NCBI GenBank assembly: GCA_031277685.1
Contig: JAITLV010000044.1
Coordinates: forward strand, 1-64,000
Reading direction: 5' to 3'
DNA length: 64,000 nucleotides
Source of the DNA: Sphingobacterium sp.
GTDB lineage: Bacteria; Bacteroidota; Bacteroidia; Sphingobacteriales; Sphingobacteriaceae
Below are positions 1-8,918 of the stretch, in pieces. The notes beneath the pieces are model-generated. The model was not told the origin of the DNA. It worked only from the letters and a program-made list of their open reading frames with translations, and searched no databases. Position 1 is the stretch's first letter. The number at the start of each line of letters is the position of its first letter. The translations under genes were made by a program, and so were the position numbers.

Positions 1-15
1 CTTTTTCTCCTTGGC

Positions 16-268
16 CTATTCATTATCAACAACTCGCCAAGATCTTAAGTATTTGTTCACATCTGTATCGGGAGCTAGTTTACCCAGTTTTATCTCTTTC
101 ATAGCGGCATAAGCACTCACTGGCTTACTCATGGAAGCCACCTGAAACAATGTCTTTGAGATAATGTCAAAAATAGAATGTAGCTTATTCTTTGTTATGG
201 TGAAATTATCGTATTCGAGAATGGATCATATCAGGGATATTGTTTTTCATTTCCAGATTCGTTACCCA
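16..268 (-). pseudogene. Relic of a beta-lactamase-family serine hydrolase
   Basis: Minus-strand translation gives a stretch with TLFQVASMSKPVSAYAAMKE followed by LGKLAPDTDVNKYL, which is the SxxK nucleophile region of class C beta-lactamase/esterase-like serine hydrolases (Ser and Lys of SMSK). The frame stops at 16-18, only about 45 residues past the nucleophile, while the family normally continues for 250 residues or more. Upstream, a segment reading LEMKNNIPDMIHS lies in a second frame, so at least one frameshift separates the N-terminal part from the SxxK part. No complete start or signal peptide is visible. I infer a decayed and 3'-truncated gene; the remainder could lie outside the window but is separated by a stop codon. 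Confidence 0.65.
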
Positions 269-587
269 TGTGCTAAAACTACGAGGGCACCGAGCTGGCA
301 AAGACACTTCGCATGATAATGATAAAATTCGACAGTAAATTGAAATAGAAAGGCTAGTAAATTTTTTGTTTTTAATGTATTTTCAATAATTGCTGTAAGA
401 CTTTAAATTATAACTCATAATATTTGAAAAAATAGTAGATAACCAATGAAGATTTAAAAATCGGTAATGCAGTCTTTCATTGCTTTGGCACATCCTTTGG
501 AAAAAGGCTGGTGCGCCAGTAAAGACTTTTCTTGACGATAAATAGGGGAAGTCATCGGTAGATAATTAAGATAAAAATAAACCAAAA
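269..587. other. Gene-less spacer upstream of the enolase-superfamily gene
   Basis: About 320 bases of A/T-rich DNA with no convincing reading frame. It presumably carries the promoter of the gene starting at 588, but I see no good TAnnTTTG element and no clear terminator. Confidence 0.5.
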
Positions 588-1805
588 ATGAAAAGAAGAA
601 CGTTCTTACAGGCCTTAAATTGGAGCATAGCTTCAGCGACATTGTGCTCTCATACAGGAAATGCCATGTCTTTAAAAGCTAGCTTAGACAGCAATACTTC
701 GGAAAAGGAACTCTCATACCACCGGGTACAGGAAATAAAATATTCGACCGTTCAGATGAAATATCCGCGTCTTGTGGGAAAGAACGCCCGATTGGATCTG
801 CACGGCTATGGCCCCAATGTAGAAATCTGTGTGATCAGGACAGACAAAGGTGCCATAGGTTGGGCTTCATTGCGAGGATCCAGACGAGACGCTGAACAGA
901 TTGAAAAGGAGCTCATCGGCAAGAAAGTAGCTGAACTTTTTGCTTGCAATGCTGGCATTTTAAACGAAAGATACATTCCTTTTGATATTGCCCTACATGA
1001 CCTTGCGGGGGTAATCTTGCAGAAACCCGTGTATGAACTACTCGGGCGTAAGAAACCATATACCACTGACTATTACAGTGGCATGATCTATTTTGACGAT
1101 TTGGAGCCATCAGAAAAGCCTGCAGGTATCGACCGGATTTTGGAGGAGTGCCAATATGATTATGGGGTGGGCTATAGACAGTTTAAGCTAAAGATTGGGC
1201 GGGGATACAAATGGATGCCCTTCAGCGAAGGGCTCCAGCGCGATATTGACGTAACGAATGCCGTTGCCAAGGCGTTCCCTGACTGTGGCATTTTAGTCGA
1301 TGGTAACAATGGTTTTACAGTAGATCAATTCATTCAATATTTAAAAGGTATTCCATCGGTCAACTTATTTTGGATAGAAGAACCCTTTCATGAAACCGTT
1401 ACCGATTATGAAAAACTGAGAGATTATATAAAAGCAGGAGGAACAGGCACGCTATTGGCAGATGGCGAAGCAGATCCCAATCCAGCCCTACTCAAGGAAC
1501 TCTTTGAAAAGAAATTATTGGATGTTCATCTTACTGATATTGAAGGACTAGGCTTCACGAATTGGAGAAGATTAATGCCAGCATTGAAGAAAATGGGCGC
1601 ACAGGCTTCTCCTCATGCTTGGGGTTCTGTGCTCAAAACCTACTATACAGCGCATCTAGCAGGAGGGTTGGGCAATACAGTCACTATAGAGGGGGTAACG
1701 AGTACGTCGGAGGAGGTTGATCTCTCGGGCTACAAGATCCAGAACGGTAAACTGATACCACCATCTACAGCGGGGTTTGGAATGCCCCTTTTAAAGAAAA
1801 TATAA
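588..1805 (+). CDS. Exported mandelate racemase/muconate lactonizing enzyme family protein (enolase superfamily)
   Basis: A 405-residue protein with the full enolase-superfamily active site. The acid/base pair is KLK (K200, K202); metal ligands are D238 (DGNNG), E264/E265 (IEEP) and E294 in DGEAD; a late His is H343 in SPHAW. The family abstracts a proton alpha to a carboxylate using Mg2+; substrates range from mandelate to sugar acids, and nothing here fixes the substrate. The N-terminus KRRTFLQ followed by a modestly hydrophobic segment resembles a twin-arginine (Tat) signal, so the enzyme is probably exported already folded with its metal. The gene stands alone, with no sugar-acid kinase, aldolase or transporter next to it. 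Start chosen at the ATG that gives the RR motif. Confidence 0.8.
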   Translation: MKRRTFLQALNWSIASATLCSHTGNAMSLKASLDSNTSEKELSYHRVQEIKYSTVQMKYPRLVGKNARLDLHGYGPNVEICVIRTDKGAIGWASLRGSRRDAEQIEKELIGKKVAELFACNAGILNERYIPFDIALHDLAGVILQKPVYELLGRKKPYTTDYYSGMIYFDDLEPSEKPAGIDRILEECQYDYGVGYRQFKLKIGRGYKWMPFSEGLQRDIDVTNAVAKAFPDCGILVDGNNGFTVDQFIQYLKGIPSVNLFWIEEPFHETVTDYEKLRDYIKAGGTGTLLADGEADPNPALLKELFEKKLLDVHLTDIEGLGFTNWRRLMPALKKMGAQASPHAWGSVLKTYYTAHLAGGLGNTVTIEGVTSTSEEVDLSGYKIQNGKLIPPSTAGFGMPLLKKI

Positions 1806-1901
1806 TGAATGATCAAAGTTTCTAGGCTTTAAAAACACGCTGAAACGAACAGTTTTTTATTCGTCCTGTAGACTCTCCATTATTCAGAAATAAGTTAAAT
1901 T

Positions 1902-2459
1902 ATGAAAAAGACTCTTTTTAGTTCGTTCATATTCATATTGTTTATGATTCATGCCAAAGCTCAAACACAAAAAAATCATAATTATGATTTTTTCGATACT
2001 GTCGTAAATAACCATAATCAGATCTTTCAGCCTTCAGGTATTCCTTCAGCTATTGAAATGGTGCTGAAGTATTGCAAAGTAGTGGATTTTAATTTTTATG
2101 ACTTACAAATTAAATGGCAAAACAAAACGGATGGTTCTTTCGGTGAATTTGATAAGAAGGAATTATATGGAATTACTTTTTCCCAAAAATTTAATTTGCC
2201 CCGGGATGAAAGCTTTCCGATAGACAGTCTTTTTCAAACGATAGAAAATGAATTGAAATCTGGTAAAAAGGTAATTGTCGCACTTCAGGTAGAAACAGGC
2301 TGGCCCATCTTTGTCATCGATAAACAAACTCCAGATGGTGAATTTGTTTCTTACAGCAAACTAGGTAGCCATACCACCATATTTAGAAATACAAAAGAAA
2401 TTGTGAAAAAGTCCAATGGTACGGAAATCATGACATACAGCATCCCTTCCCGTTTGTAG
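1902..2459 (+). CDS. Secreted C39-like cysteine peptidase paralog lacking catalytic Cys and His
   Basis: 185 residues with an N-terminal signal peptide ending around AKAQ. It is clearly a tandem paralog of the next gene: both share FFDTVVN, HNQIFQ, LYGITFSQKF and IDSLFQTIENELKSG. The partner has the papain/C39-like pattern in which a Cys begins helix 1 (SCIPSAVEMVLKY) and a His begins a strand (TGWHMFVI). In this copy the Cys position is Gly (residue 46, GGT, in PSGIPSAIEM) and the His position is Pro (residue 135, CCC, in TGWPIFVI). The frame is otherwise open and well conserved, so it looks like an expressed but catalytically dead homolog. It might bind the same peptide substrate or regulate its neighbour. 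Family assignment is from the motif pattern only. Confidence 0.7.
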   Translation: MKKTLFSSFIFILFMIHAKAQTQKNHNYDFFDTVVNNHNQIFQPSGIPSAIEMVLKYCKVVDFNFYDLQIKWQNKTDGSFGEFDKKELYGITFSQKFNLPRDESFPIDSLFQTIENELKSGKKVIVALQVETGWPIFVIDKQTPDGEFVSYSKLGSHTTIFRNTKEIVKKSNGTEIMTYSIPSRL

Positions 2460-2602
2460 CAAAATGCAAGCATCTTTTACATGACAGGCTAGTAGTCTGT
2501 CGATCTTTCGTAAGAACAATAAAGTCAAGATATTTCTAGAGCAAGGTTCTGACGGTCGAACACCACATTGTTAGGATTGATAAAAAACAAATAATTTAAA
2601 TT

Positions 2603-3190
2603 ATGAAACAGATTCTCATCAGTTTAGTCCTATTCATATCCACATCGGTTATTTTCCATGCGAAATCACAAACGCAAGAAAACGATAATAGTGATTTTTT
2701 TGACACGGTCGTAAATCATCACAATCAAATCTTTCAAATGTCCTGCATTCCATCAGCTGTCGAAATGGTACTAAAGTATTATAATGTGGTAGATTTAGAT
2801 TTTTACGACTTACAAAAAGACTGGCAGAATAAAGCTGATGGTTCTTTCCATAACTTTGATAATAAAAAATTATATGGCATTACTTTCTCCCAGAAATTTG
2901 TGTTACCCCGGGATGCGACCTTTCCAATCGACAGTCTTTTTCAAACCATTGAAAATGAATTGAAGTCTGGGAGAAAAGTAATTATCTCACTTCCGGCAGA
3001 CACAGGCTGGCATATGTTTGTCATCTGCAAACAGGCTCCAGACGGAGATTTTGTATCCTATAGCAAACTTGGAAACCATACATTAATACTTAGAAATACA
3101 AAAGAGATTGTGAGAAAGTCTAATGGTACGGAAATCATGACTTACAGCACTTCCCCTGGCTTGCATCCTCCTCAAGTTTCCGCACACTAA
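2603..3190 (+). CDS. Secreted C39-like (papain-fold) cysteine peptidase, putative active copy
   Basis: 195 residues with a signal peptide ending near AKSQ. The candidate nucleophile is Cys48 in MSCIPSAVEMVLKYY, directly before the long helix as in papain-fold/C39-like peptidases. The candidate base is His137 in TGWHMFVICK, before a beta-strand, followed by an acidic/Asn region (PDGDFVSY). The Gln that often forms the oxyanion hole could be the one in NQIFQM. It lies 143 bases downstream of its dead paralog on the same strand, and the two sequences keep obvious identity along their whole length, indicating a local duplication. C39-type peptidases usually trim double-glycine leaders, but no bacteriocin exporter is next to it, so a role as a general secreted or periplasmic peptidase is equally possible. 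Confidence 0.65.
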   Translation: MKQILISLVLFISTSVIFHAKSQTQENDNSDFFDTVVNHHNQIFQMSCIPSAVEMVLKYYNVVDLDFYDLQKDWQNKADGSFHNFDNKKLYGITFSQKFVLPRDATFPIDSLFQTIENELKSGRKVIISLPADTGWHMFVICKQAPDGDFVSYSKLGNHTLILRNTKEIVRKSNGTEIMTYSTSPGLHPPQVSAH

Positions 3191-3237
3191 GCACTAGGTT
3201 CACTTTTAGATCGAATTTAAAGTTTTGTTTCAAAGAA

Positions 3238-4038
3238 TTAAAAATCCATGATCGTATCCAGGCCACGTTTAAGTCCTTTAAATGTATTTATTTTATTTAA
3301 GGCAATAAAAATACCTTTTAAATAGGGGGCAACACCACTTCCTGCTTCATGTTTTATTGTTAGTTTTTCATCTTCCATACCAAAAATTGTTTCCACACCA
3401 AGAATATGGCCTGGAAGACGAATAGCGTGGACCCGGATACCGTTGATTGATGCGCCTCTGGTTTCTTTAACACCAATCGTTTCCTCAATGGTCACGTCCA
3501 AAGTTGGTTTTTGAACTTTTGACAGACGATAAGCGAGTTCAGCAACTGTTCCACTGGGAGCATCAACTTTCTTTTCAGATGCATAATCTATTATTTCGAA
3601 GTGATTGATATACTTTGCTGCTGTTTCCGAGAATCGTTGCAATAATACCGCTGTTATCGAAAAATTACCCGCGGCTAATACGGAAACTTTTTTTTCATCC
3701 GCCAATGAACCGATTCGTTCATATTCCTCGTCTGAAAGACCAGAAGTACCAACAATAATATTTTTTCCACTATTAATGGCAGATACAATATTTCCCATGG
3801 CAATTTTAGGGGATGTGAAATCAATTAAAATATCAAATGTTATGGATTCCAGCGCTTTTGCAATAGAGTCAAATAATGGAATTGGAGCATGGTCTATTCC
3901 TAAAATATGAGCTAAATCAGCTCCTGCATTGGATCTTGATAGTCCACCTACTAACGTATAATCTGCACTAGAGATTATAGCTTTACTCAATTCTTTACCG
4001 ACCCAACCCGTGGCTCCTGCAATTAAAACTTTTTTCAT
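3238..4038 (-). CDS. DapB-like dihydrodipicolinate reductase family protein without the catalytic His pair
   Basis: 266 residues. The N-terminal Rossmann motif GATGWVGKEL and the C-terminal signature KKVDAPSGT place it in the DapB family, which reduces hydroxy-tetrahydrodipicolinate with NAD(P)H in lysine and diaminopimelate synthesis. In canonical DapB the signature is preceded by E-x-H-H-R-H-K, with the first His acting in catalysis. Here the same stretch reads EIIDYASEKKVDAPSG, so both His are replaced by Ala-Ser while the Lys and the DAPSG substrate loop are kept. The nucleotide loop GATGWVG also differs from the usual GxxGRMG. This suggests a paralog with another imine or acid substrate rather than the housekeeping enzyme. 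It stands alone, convergent with the peptidase pair. Confidence 0.75.
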   Translation of the reverse strand: MKKVLIAGATGWVGKELSKAIISSADYTLVGGLSRSNAGADLAHILGIDHAPIPLFDSIAKALESITFDILIDFTSPKIAMGNIVSAINSGKNIIVGTSGLSDEEYERIGSLADEKKVSVLAAGNFSITAVLLQRFSETAAKYINHFEIIDYASEKKVDAPSGTVAELAYRLSKVQKPTLDVTIEETIGVKETRGASINGIRVHAIRLPGHILGVETIFGMEDEKLTIKHEAGSGVAPYLKGIFIALNKINTFKGLKRGLDTIMDF

Positions 4039-4524
4039 AATAATTTCTGTTTTGTTTATTCTACTTTAACTACAGTCTGTATTTATGCAGATGAATTCTC
4101 TGATATAGATGATCCTGAATATTCTTTTTATAAGCCATGTCACAGTCCAGTATCCGAGGATCAAGGCATCTTTTTTTCATCCGTAAATTTGTCTGTTTCA
4201 AGTCTCACATTAGTAAAATTCGCTGTCAAATTTGTCTGATTACATATTTACAGGTTTTTCCCCTTGAATTTAGCATATTTTTGGGACACTATTGGTGGTG
4301 AGCTTTAGTTAGTACACTATGTTTAGTTGTTATTAGGTATGTTTGAATACCAAATAATTAATATAAATAATATTTATTATTACCTTTTTGTCCCCCTAGG
4401 CGCTATTTAGCTGTCTAACGTTTATAATGAGGCAGCACGGATTTTTATATATTAATATTTAGGTTAACAAATGATATTTCAATATCTCTTTTGCCCGATA
4501 AAACGCGAGTTAACATTGTGAATT
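4039..4524. other. Gene-less spacer between divergent genes
   Basis: About 490 bases, strongly A/T-rich between 4200 and 4480. It must contain the promoters for the DapB-like gene (leftward) and the OrfA-like gene (rightward). I see no terminal inverted repeat that would define the left end of an insertion sequence, and no convincing coding sequence. Confidence 0.5.
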
Positions 4525-4983
4525 ATGAATGAGAGGAAGGCAAAAATACTATTGGTAGTGCGAGAAGTACTATTAGGTAAACTATCAGTTGAAGACGCAC
4601 TTGAGCAAACACGAATTAAAGACAAACGAACATTAATACATTGGATAAAGGTTGTAAAAGATATTGATAAAATTGACCAGGATTTAAACAAGGAAACTTA
4701 TCACAACGATATCGATAAACATAGCATAGGTGAATGTATCAAAATAGATCAATTAAAGCTGGATAATAACGTAATCAGCTCCGACAAAAATCCAGGAGCT
4801 AAAGAGAATAACAGCGAATTAGCACAGAAAATTATTGTACTTCAATCTGAATTAACAGAATTAAAAAGACGTAACAAAGAATTTTTACGTTTCCAAAATA
4901 TCTTAACAAATAAAATCAATAATCTCGAGATTTTAATAGATTATGCAGAGTGGACTTATAAAGTTGAAATTTTAAAAGTATAA
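4525..4983 (+). CDS. Orphan IS3-type OrfA-like protein (HTH plus coiled coil)
   Basis: 152 residues. The N-terminus (about 1-45: ILLVVREVLLGKLSVEDALE then KDKRTLIHWIKVV) reads as a transposase-type helix-turn-helix. Residues about 95-140 form a heptad-rich coiled coil (ELAQKIIVLQSELTELKRR), like the leucine zipper of IS3-family OrfA. The C-terminus LIDYAEWTYKVEIL resembles the end of many Bacteroidota IS3 OrfA proteins, which usually continue into a basic IRKK tail and an overlapping OrfB integrase. No OrfB, DDE motif or terminal inverted repeat follows, so this is either an IS remnant or a domesticated DNA-binding protein. Assignment is from pattern memory and is tentative. Confidence 0.45.
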   Translation: MNERKAKILLVVREVLLGKLSVEDALEQTRIKDKRTLIHWIKVVKDIDKIDQDLNKETYHNDIDKHSIGECIKIDQLKLDNNVISSDKNPGAKENNSELAQKIIVLQSELTELKRRNKEFLRFQNILTNKINNLEILIDYAEWTYKVEILKV

Positions 4984-5133
4984 AAAAGTTAGAAAAATAC
5001 ACTATAGTAATAGTGCTCATAGCCAGATCATTTATCCCATTGCTAAATATATCACACATGTCTGGTCAAAGTTGGGTTCGAGATTCAATTTTTGACTTAC
5101 TACCACGTATTTTCTAGGGCAATCACAACAGTG

Positions 5134-5624
5134 CTATTTTTTCAATGTCCAGACTTGAGTTTTGCTGTCGTATTGTCCCAAGACATCGTTGTGTTTTAAG
5201 TCAAGTAATTTATAATCTCCACATGGTTTGCTTTCGTCCATTTTGGCGGTATAGGTTATTTTATCAGTTACGTCTGCCTTAAGTTCGATATAAAATGTAC
5301 CATTTTCTACTTTTTCCAGATTGACGGTAAGGAGCCTTGACACTGTGTTAATGGAAGTGTTAATAGTCGTTGTTTGACCGTTAGGCAATACGCGATAAAT
5401 TTTAATATGTTCTGGTGGATAGGTTGGATTGTCTCCAAAAATTAGATCTTTTTTATTACTATCAATATATTTGATGTTGGCGGTTAATACTCTTTTTTCC
5501 CTCTTAAATGGTTGAAAAATAAATGTATTCCGAATAGGTTAGTAATGTTTGAACCTGCAAAATAATTGATATTTTCATTCAGCTTATCTAAATTAACATG
5601 GTATTTCCTGCTAGTTGATAAGAG
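5134..5624 (-). pseudogene. Frameshifted gene of unknown function
   Basis: The longest open part (5134-5538, 135 codons, no ATG) contains QPFKREKRVLTANIKYIDS, then YPPEHIKIYRVLPNG, and ends TQVWTLKK. Directly upstream on the same strand a second frame reads RKYHVNLDKLNENINYFAGS and then NITNLF, which joins the first if one base is lost or gained near 5535. Together they would form a protein of at least 160 residues, but no signal peptide or start codon remains upstream. I do not recognise the family. The beta-rich, lysine-rich composition would fit a secreted or immunity-like protein. I judge it a decayed gene. Confidence 0.5.
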
Positions 5625-5958
5625 TTAGTTCTTCTGAATAAACTTGGTATAGGTTGATCCTTTTGAACAGGTAGTCCTTATGTGGTAACCGGGTTACCCT
5701 AAAAACCACCAATATCAGGGATATTTTTATCTATATACTATGCTGATCTTTAATTATTAAATTTATGAAAGCAAACTATACAGCAATTTAAATCAACAAG
5801 CTTAAATGGTAATGGAATGTGCATATGCAATGGAGCGTACGAGTTCCCGAAAGGTGGTGATTGAAACGAGACATCAATGTGGACGATCAATGATCTGAAG
5901 CAATTGAAAGAAAATAATTAATATTGCAGCATATAGTTTTATACAAAAAAGACAACAA
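5625..5958. other. Spacer with possible coding debris
   Basis: About 330 bases without a full gene. Around 5800-5920 the plus strand reads GNGMCICNGAYEFPKGGD and, after a frame change, MWTINDLKQLKENN, which looks like the end of a lost small gene, but I cannot assign it. Confidence 0.3.
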
Positions 5959-6669
5959 ATGAACCAGAGATATTTACTAGCACTCGTTTTTCTTACGGTA
6001 AGCCATTTTGCCAATGCACAATTTGCAAAAATCATTGATAAAGACGGTTATGTAAATGTTAGGAAGCAAACGACAGTCAATAGCGCTGTTGTTTCAAAAA
6101 TTGATACGGATGAAATTGTCTATGCATTCCCGGATGAAAAATTAGGCAATTGGGTAAGTATTTATTACATCGATCATCAAAAAGAGGATATCACTGGATA
6201 TGTACATAAATCAAGAATTAAACTTATAGAATCTTATAACGAGATTCGCAATACCTTCTTTGATAGTATGGGGGCAACATTTAAATCAAAGGATGTAACT
6301 GTAGAGATGAAGTCAGACAAGTTTGATTATGAAAAAAATAAAAAATACTTTTCATCGACTAAATATGAAAATTATACTGTAGTAGACAAATTTAGAGGGC
6401 AGCACGTATGGGGAACGGATGGTGGAATTCCAATAAGCCATTATACATTAATAAAAGCTATAATAAAAGGTAAGGAGATCCAAATACCAGCGAAGGAGAT
6501 TGAGAACTTATTTAATATAAACTATGAGTTTGCAGCATGTTACTATGATGATCTAAATGATGTTTTATATATCTCAGGAGAGAATGGTGATGGTGCTGGT
6601 GGTTATGCAGTTTTATTTATGATTGAAAAAGGTAAATATAAAGCAAGAGTGGTAACAATACCTTTTTAA
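5959..6669 (+). CDS. Secreted bacterial SH3-domain protein
   Basis: 236 residues with a clear signal peptide (MNQRYLLALVFLTVSHFANA, then QF). Residues about 25-90 form a bacterial SH3 (SH3b) domain: DGYVNVRKQ, then NSAVVSKI, then WVSIYYI and GYVHKSRIKL. SH3b domains bind peptidoglycan peptides or serve as protein-binding modules in exported proteins. The remaining 140 residues have no motif I recognise; near the end is a Gly-rich turn, GENGDGAGGYAVLFMIEKG. No enzymatic residues are apparent. It is a lone gene between spacers, so its role cannot be inferred from context. Confidence 0.75.
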   Translation: MNQRYLLALVFLTVSHFANAQFAKIIDKDGYVNVRKQTTVNSAVVSKIDTDEIVYAFPDEKLGNWVSIYYIDHQKEDITGYVHKSRIKLIESYNEIRNTFFDSMGATFKSKDVTVEMKSDKFDYEKNKKYFSSTKYENYTVVDKFRGQHVWGTDGGIPISHYTLIKAIIKGKEIQIPAKEIENLFNINYEFAACYYDDLNDVLYISGENGDGAGGYAVLFMIEKGKYKARVVTIPF

Positions 6670-7016
6670 GCCGCATGATATGTGATTTTTTTGATTCAAT
6701 GAGACTGTTGGTGTTGCACCCTACATTCCCTAAAATCCAGTTATGACATTTTTATTTTTGAAGATGCTCCTTGGGTATAGGATGTTTTTGGGCAAAGTCT
6801 TTCATCACATCCTATTCCGATTATCGTCTTGTCTAAGCATGTTTTAGATGAAGAAATCTAGACGTATGTGTGTTTTTTTACCTTCAGGGTTAAATTTTTG
6901 TCGTAATGAATTGTATTTTTATCGACAAACCATATCACCCACGTATAGAAAATATTAAATTAGCAATGATATTTAGAAATAGGATAAAAACAGAAAAGAA
7001 TTTTAATATAAATAAT

Positions 7017-7664
7017 ATGAGTGATCAAATAAAGTTAGAACAATTATCCGCGATCATGGATGTGCTAAAATTGGCAGAGAAATTAAAATTTGAACTACGG
7101 CATAGTTGGCTGTCCAATGGTCGCCAGGAAAGTGTTGCTGAGCATACCTGGCGAATGTCGCTGATGGCCATTTTGATTGAGCCACTTCTAGATGAGAAGG
7201 TTGATTTATCTCGTTTGTTAAAAATGATTATTATCCACGATCTAGTTGAGGCCGAAGCTGGTGATGTCTCAGTATTGGATCAGATCCGCAATCCGGAAAT
7301 CAAAAAAATGAAGCAACAAAATGAAGAGAGAGCTATCCTTAAGATCAAAGAAATGCTTATAACAAGTATTGGGCAAGATATCTATGATCTTTTCTATGAA
7401 TTTGAAGAGAAGAAAACCTTTGAAGCAAAGGTGGCTAATGCGATTGATAAATTAGAAGTTCAGTTACAACATAATCATGCCGATATTTCAACCTGGGAAG
7501 AGATAGAATATGATTTGTCTTTTGTGATCGGCAAGCATGTACAATTTGACTCGACATTTATTCTGTTAAAGGATTTAATCGAACAGCAGGCCTCCCAAAA
7601 ATTAGAAGAAGCAGGGTTAAATGTAGAAGAAATTCGCAACCGTGCTATCTCCACTTTTAACTAA
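7017..7664 (+). CDS. HD-domain phosphohydrolase (YfbR/HDDC2-like 5'-nucleotidase family)
   Basis: 215 residues from the ATG at 7017. A frame extension back to 6906 exists, but the extra 37 residues are not HD-like, and MSDQIKLEQL begins the typical helix. Metal-binding HD motifs are visible: LRHSWLSNGRQESVAEHTWR supplies the first His, IIIHDLVEAEAGD supplies the HD pair, and NAIDKLEVQLQH supplies the distal Asp. YfbR and HDDC2 relatives remove the 5'-phosphate from deoxynucleotides in a divalent-metal reaction, so a role in nucleotide pool cleaning is likely. The protein has no signal peptide and no membrane segment. It is a single-gene unit. Confidence 0.8.
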   Translation: MSDQIKLEQLSAIMDVLKLAEKLKFELRHSWLSNGRQESVAEHTWRMSLMAILIEPLLDEKVDLSRLLKMIIIHDLVEAEAGDVSVLDQIRNPEIKKMKQQNEERAILKIKEMLITSIGQDIYDLFYEFEEKKTFEAKVANAIDKLEVQLQHNHADISTWEEIEYDLSFVIGKHVQFDSTFILLKDLIEQQASQKLEEAGLNVEEIRNRAISTFN

Positions 7665-7896
7665 GGGAAATATCTAAAAAACTGAAAAAATCCAAAATTT
7701 CAGAATCGTGGCAACCAGAGAGTATCTATTCATGGACAAACCTTACGTAAAATTCAATAATTAATGTATTATAAATATGATTGGATTAACAACAGAGGAA
7801 TGTTTTATAAAACGATTAGAAAAATAGTGTAAAAATCGAGTATGTTCTATTTCAGGTATTTTAGGTAGAAAATTATTTCATTAAATTATCAGTATA

Positions 7897-8373
7897 GTGA
7901 AAAGTTTAAATGTGTTAAAAATTACCGTTATTTCTCTTGTAGCTCTTTTAGTTATCTATCTGTTGCATGGATTCTTTAAAGGATTTTTTGTGGACATTCA
8001 TACTTACATAAGCAATTCTAAAAAAATAGAACTTGATAGCGTTCATTTAATTTCAAAGGAGAGACGAGATTATGGTTTAGGAACTGGTAGCGGAAGCGGA
8101 AAGAACGTGGTTAAGATTTTTAATGGGAAAAAATATTATGATTTATGTTATTACGAAAAAAACAAAGCCGATAACCAATTTCTGAAAATTGATAATAACA
8201 ATATTCCTAGTCGGATATTTGTTATTATCAATTCGGATGAAATAAAAGGCAATAAAGGTACATCAGAAAATCCTATTCCTGTCTTTAATTTTTCTGTACG
8301 TTCAGAAGAAATGATGTGGGATGAGAAATCTTATAGAGAAAATGTCAGAAAATATCTAACTTATGAAAAATAG
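7897..8373 (+). CDS. Hypothetical protein with N-terminal membrane anchor
   Basis: 158 residues, starting with GTG at 7897 because no ATG precedes the hydrophobic segment. Residues about 8-30 (LKITVISLVALLVIYLLHGF) form one transmembrane helix; the rest would be outside the cytoplasm. It contains a small Gly/Ser turn (GLGTGSGSGKN) and many Tyr and Asn residues, but no motif I recognise. Low G+C and position among relics suggest an accessory gene. Function unknown. Confidence 0.55.
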   Translation: MKSLNVLKITVISLVALLVIYLLHGFFKGFFVDIHTYISNSKKIELDSVHLISKERRDYGLGTGSGSGKNVVKIFNGKKYYDLCYYEKNKADNQFLKIDNNNIPSRIFVIINSDEIKGNKGTSENPIPVFNFSVRSEEMMWDEKSYRENVRKYLTYEK

Positions 8374-8529
8374 TTTGGTTATAAAACACTACGAGCCGAT
8401 CTTGACGAATTTTATTTCATAATTAATGTCAGAGATTGGACTAACCAAAATCCGTTATCAATTGTGATAGGACAGCGTTTATAACAACAAGTACATACTG
8501 ATTTTGATTATCGAATAAACGGCCCAAAT

Positions 8530-8798
8530 ATGAACAATGTAAAAGAAATAAAATTGACTATCGCTGGATATTATGAGATCAAGGAAGAGGGGGAACCCTT
8601 TATAAAATTAAAATACTTGGTCGAGGGGAGGAACTGTTTTTTCAAAAAAATGATAGTGCTTTAACCTGTGATATATCAGCTAGGTTTGCGGTGATCGATC
8701 CCCTAAGTATAAATCGATGTGATAATGGTCGCAAAATTTCTGAGGAAGAGCGAGAAGGTATACTAAAAAAGATAACTGAATTGTATCAGCAAGCATAA
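8530..8798 (+). pseudogene. Frameshifted small gene of unknown function
   Basis: The first frame begins at the ATG at 8530 (MNNVKEIKLTIAGYYEIKEE) and ends after about 43 codons. The +1 frame continues with RGEELFFQKNDSALTCDISA and then a conserved-looking tail DNGRKISEEEREGILKKITE, ending at 8798. The switch lies in the G-rich stretch near 8625 (cgaggggagg). Fused, the product would be near 88 residues, a typical size for small accessory or immunity-type proteins, though I cannot name a family. Confidence 0.5.
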
Positions 8799-8918
8799 TA
8801 CGATAAATTGGAGGTTTAAAAAAAATGAGAAAACTGGAACAATATCGACGCAGGGATGATACGGCTGGAGCTGGTATAATGGGTATCAGTAAAGATTAGA
8901 ATCTAAAAAAGCTTAATA

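Noticed and set aside
3238..4038. Annotation as housekeeping lysine-pathway dapB
   Set aside because: The catalytic His pair is missing and no other lysine gene is adjacent.
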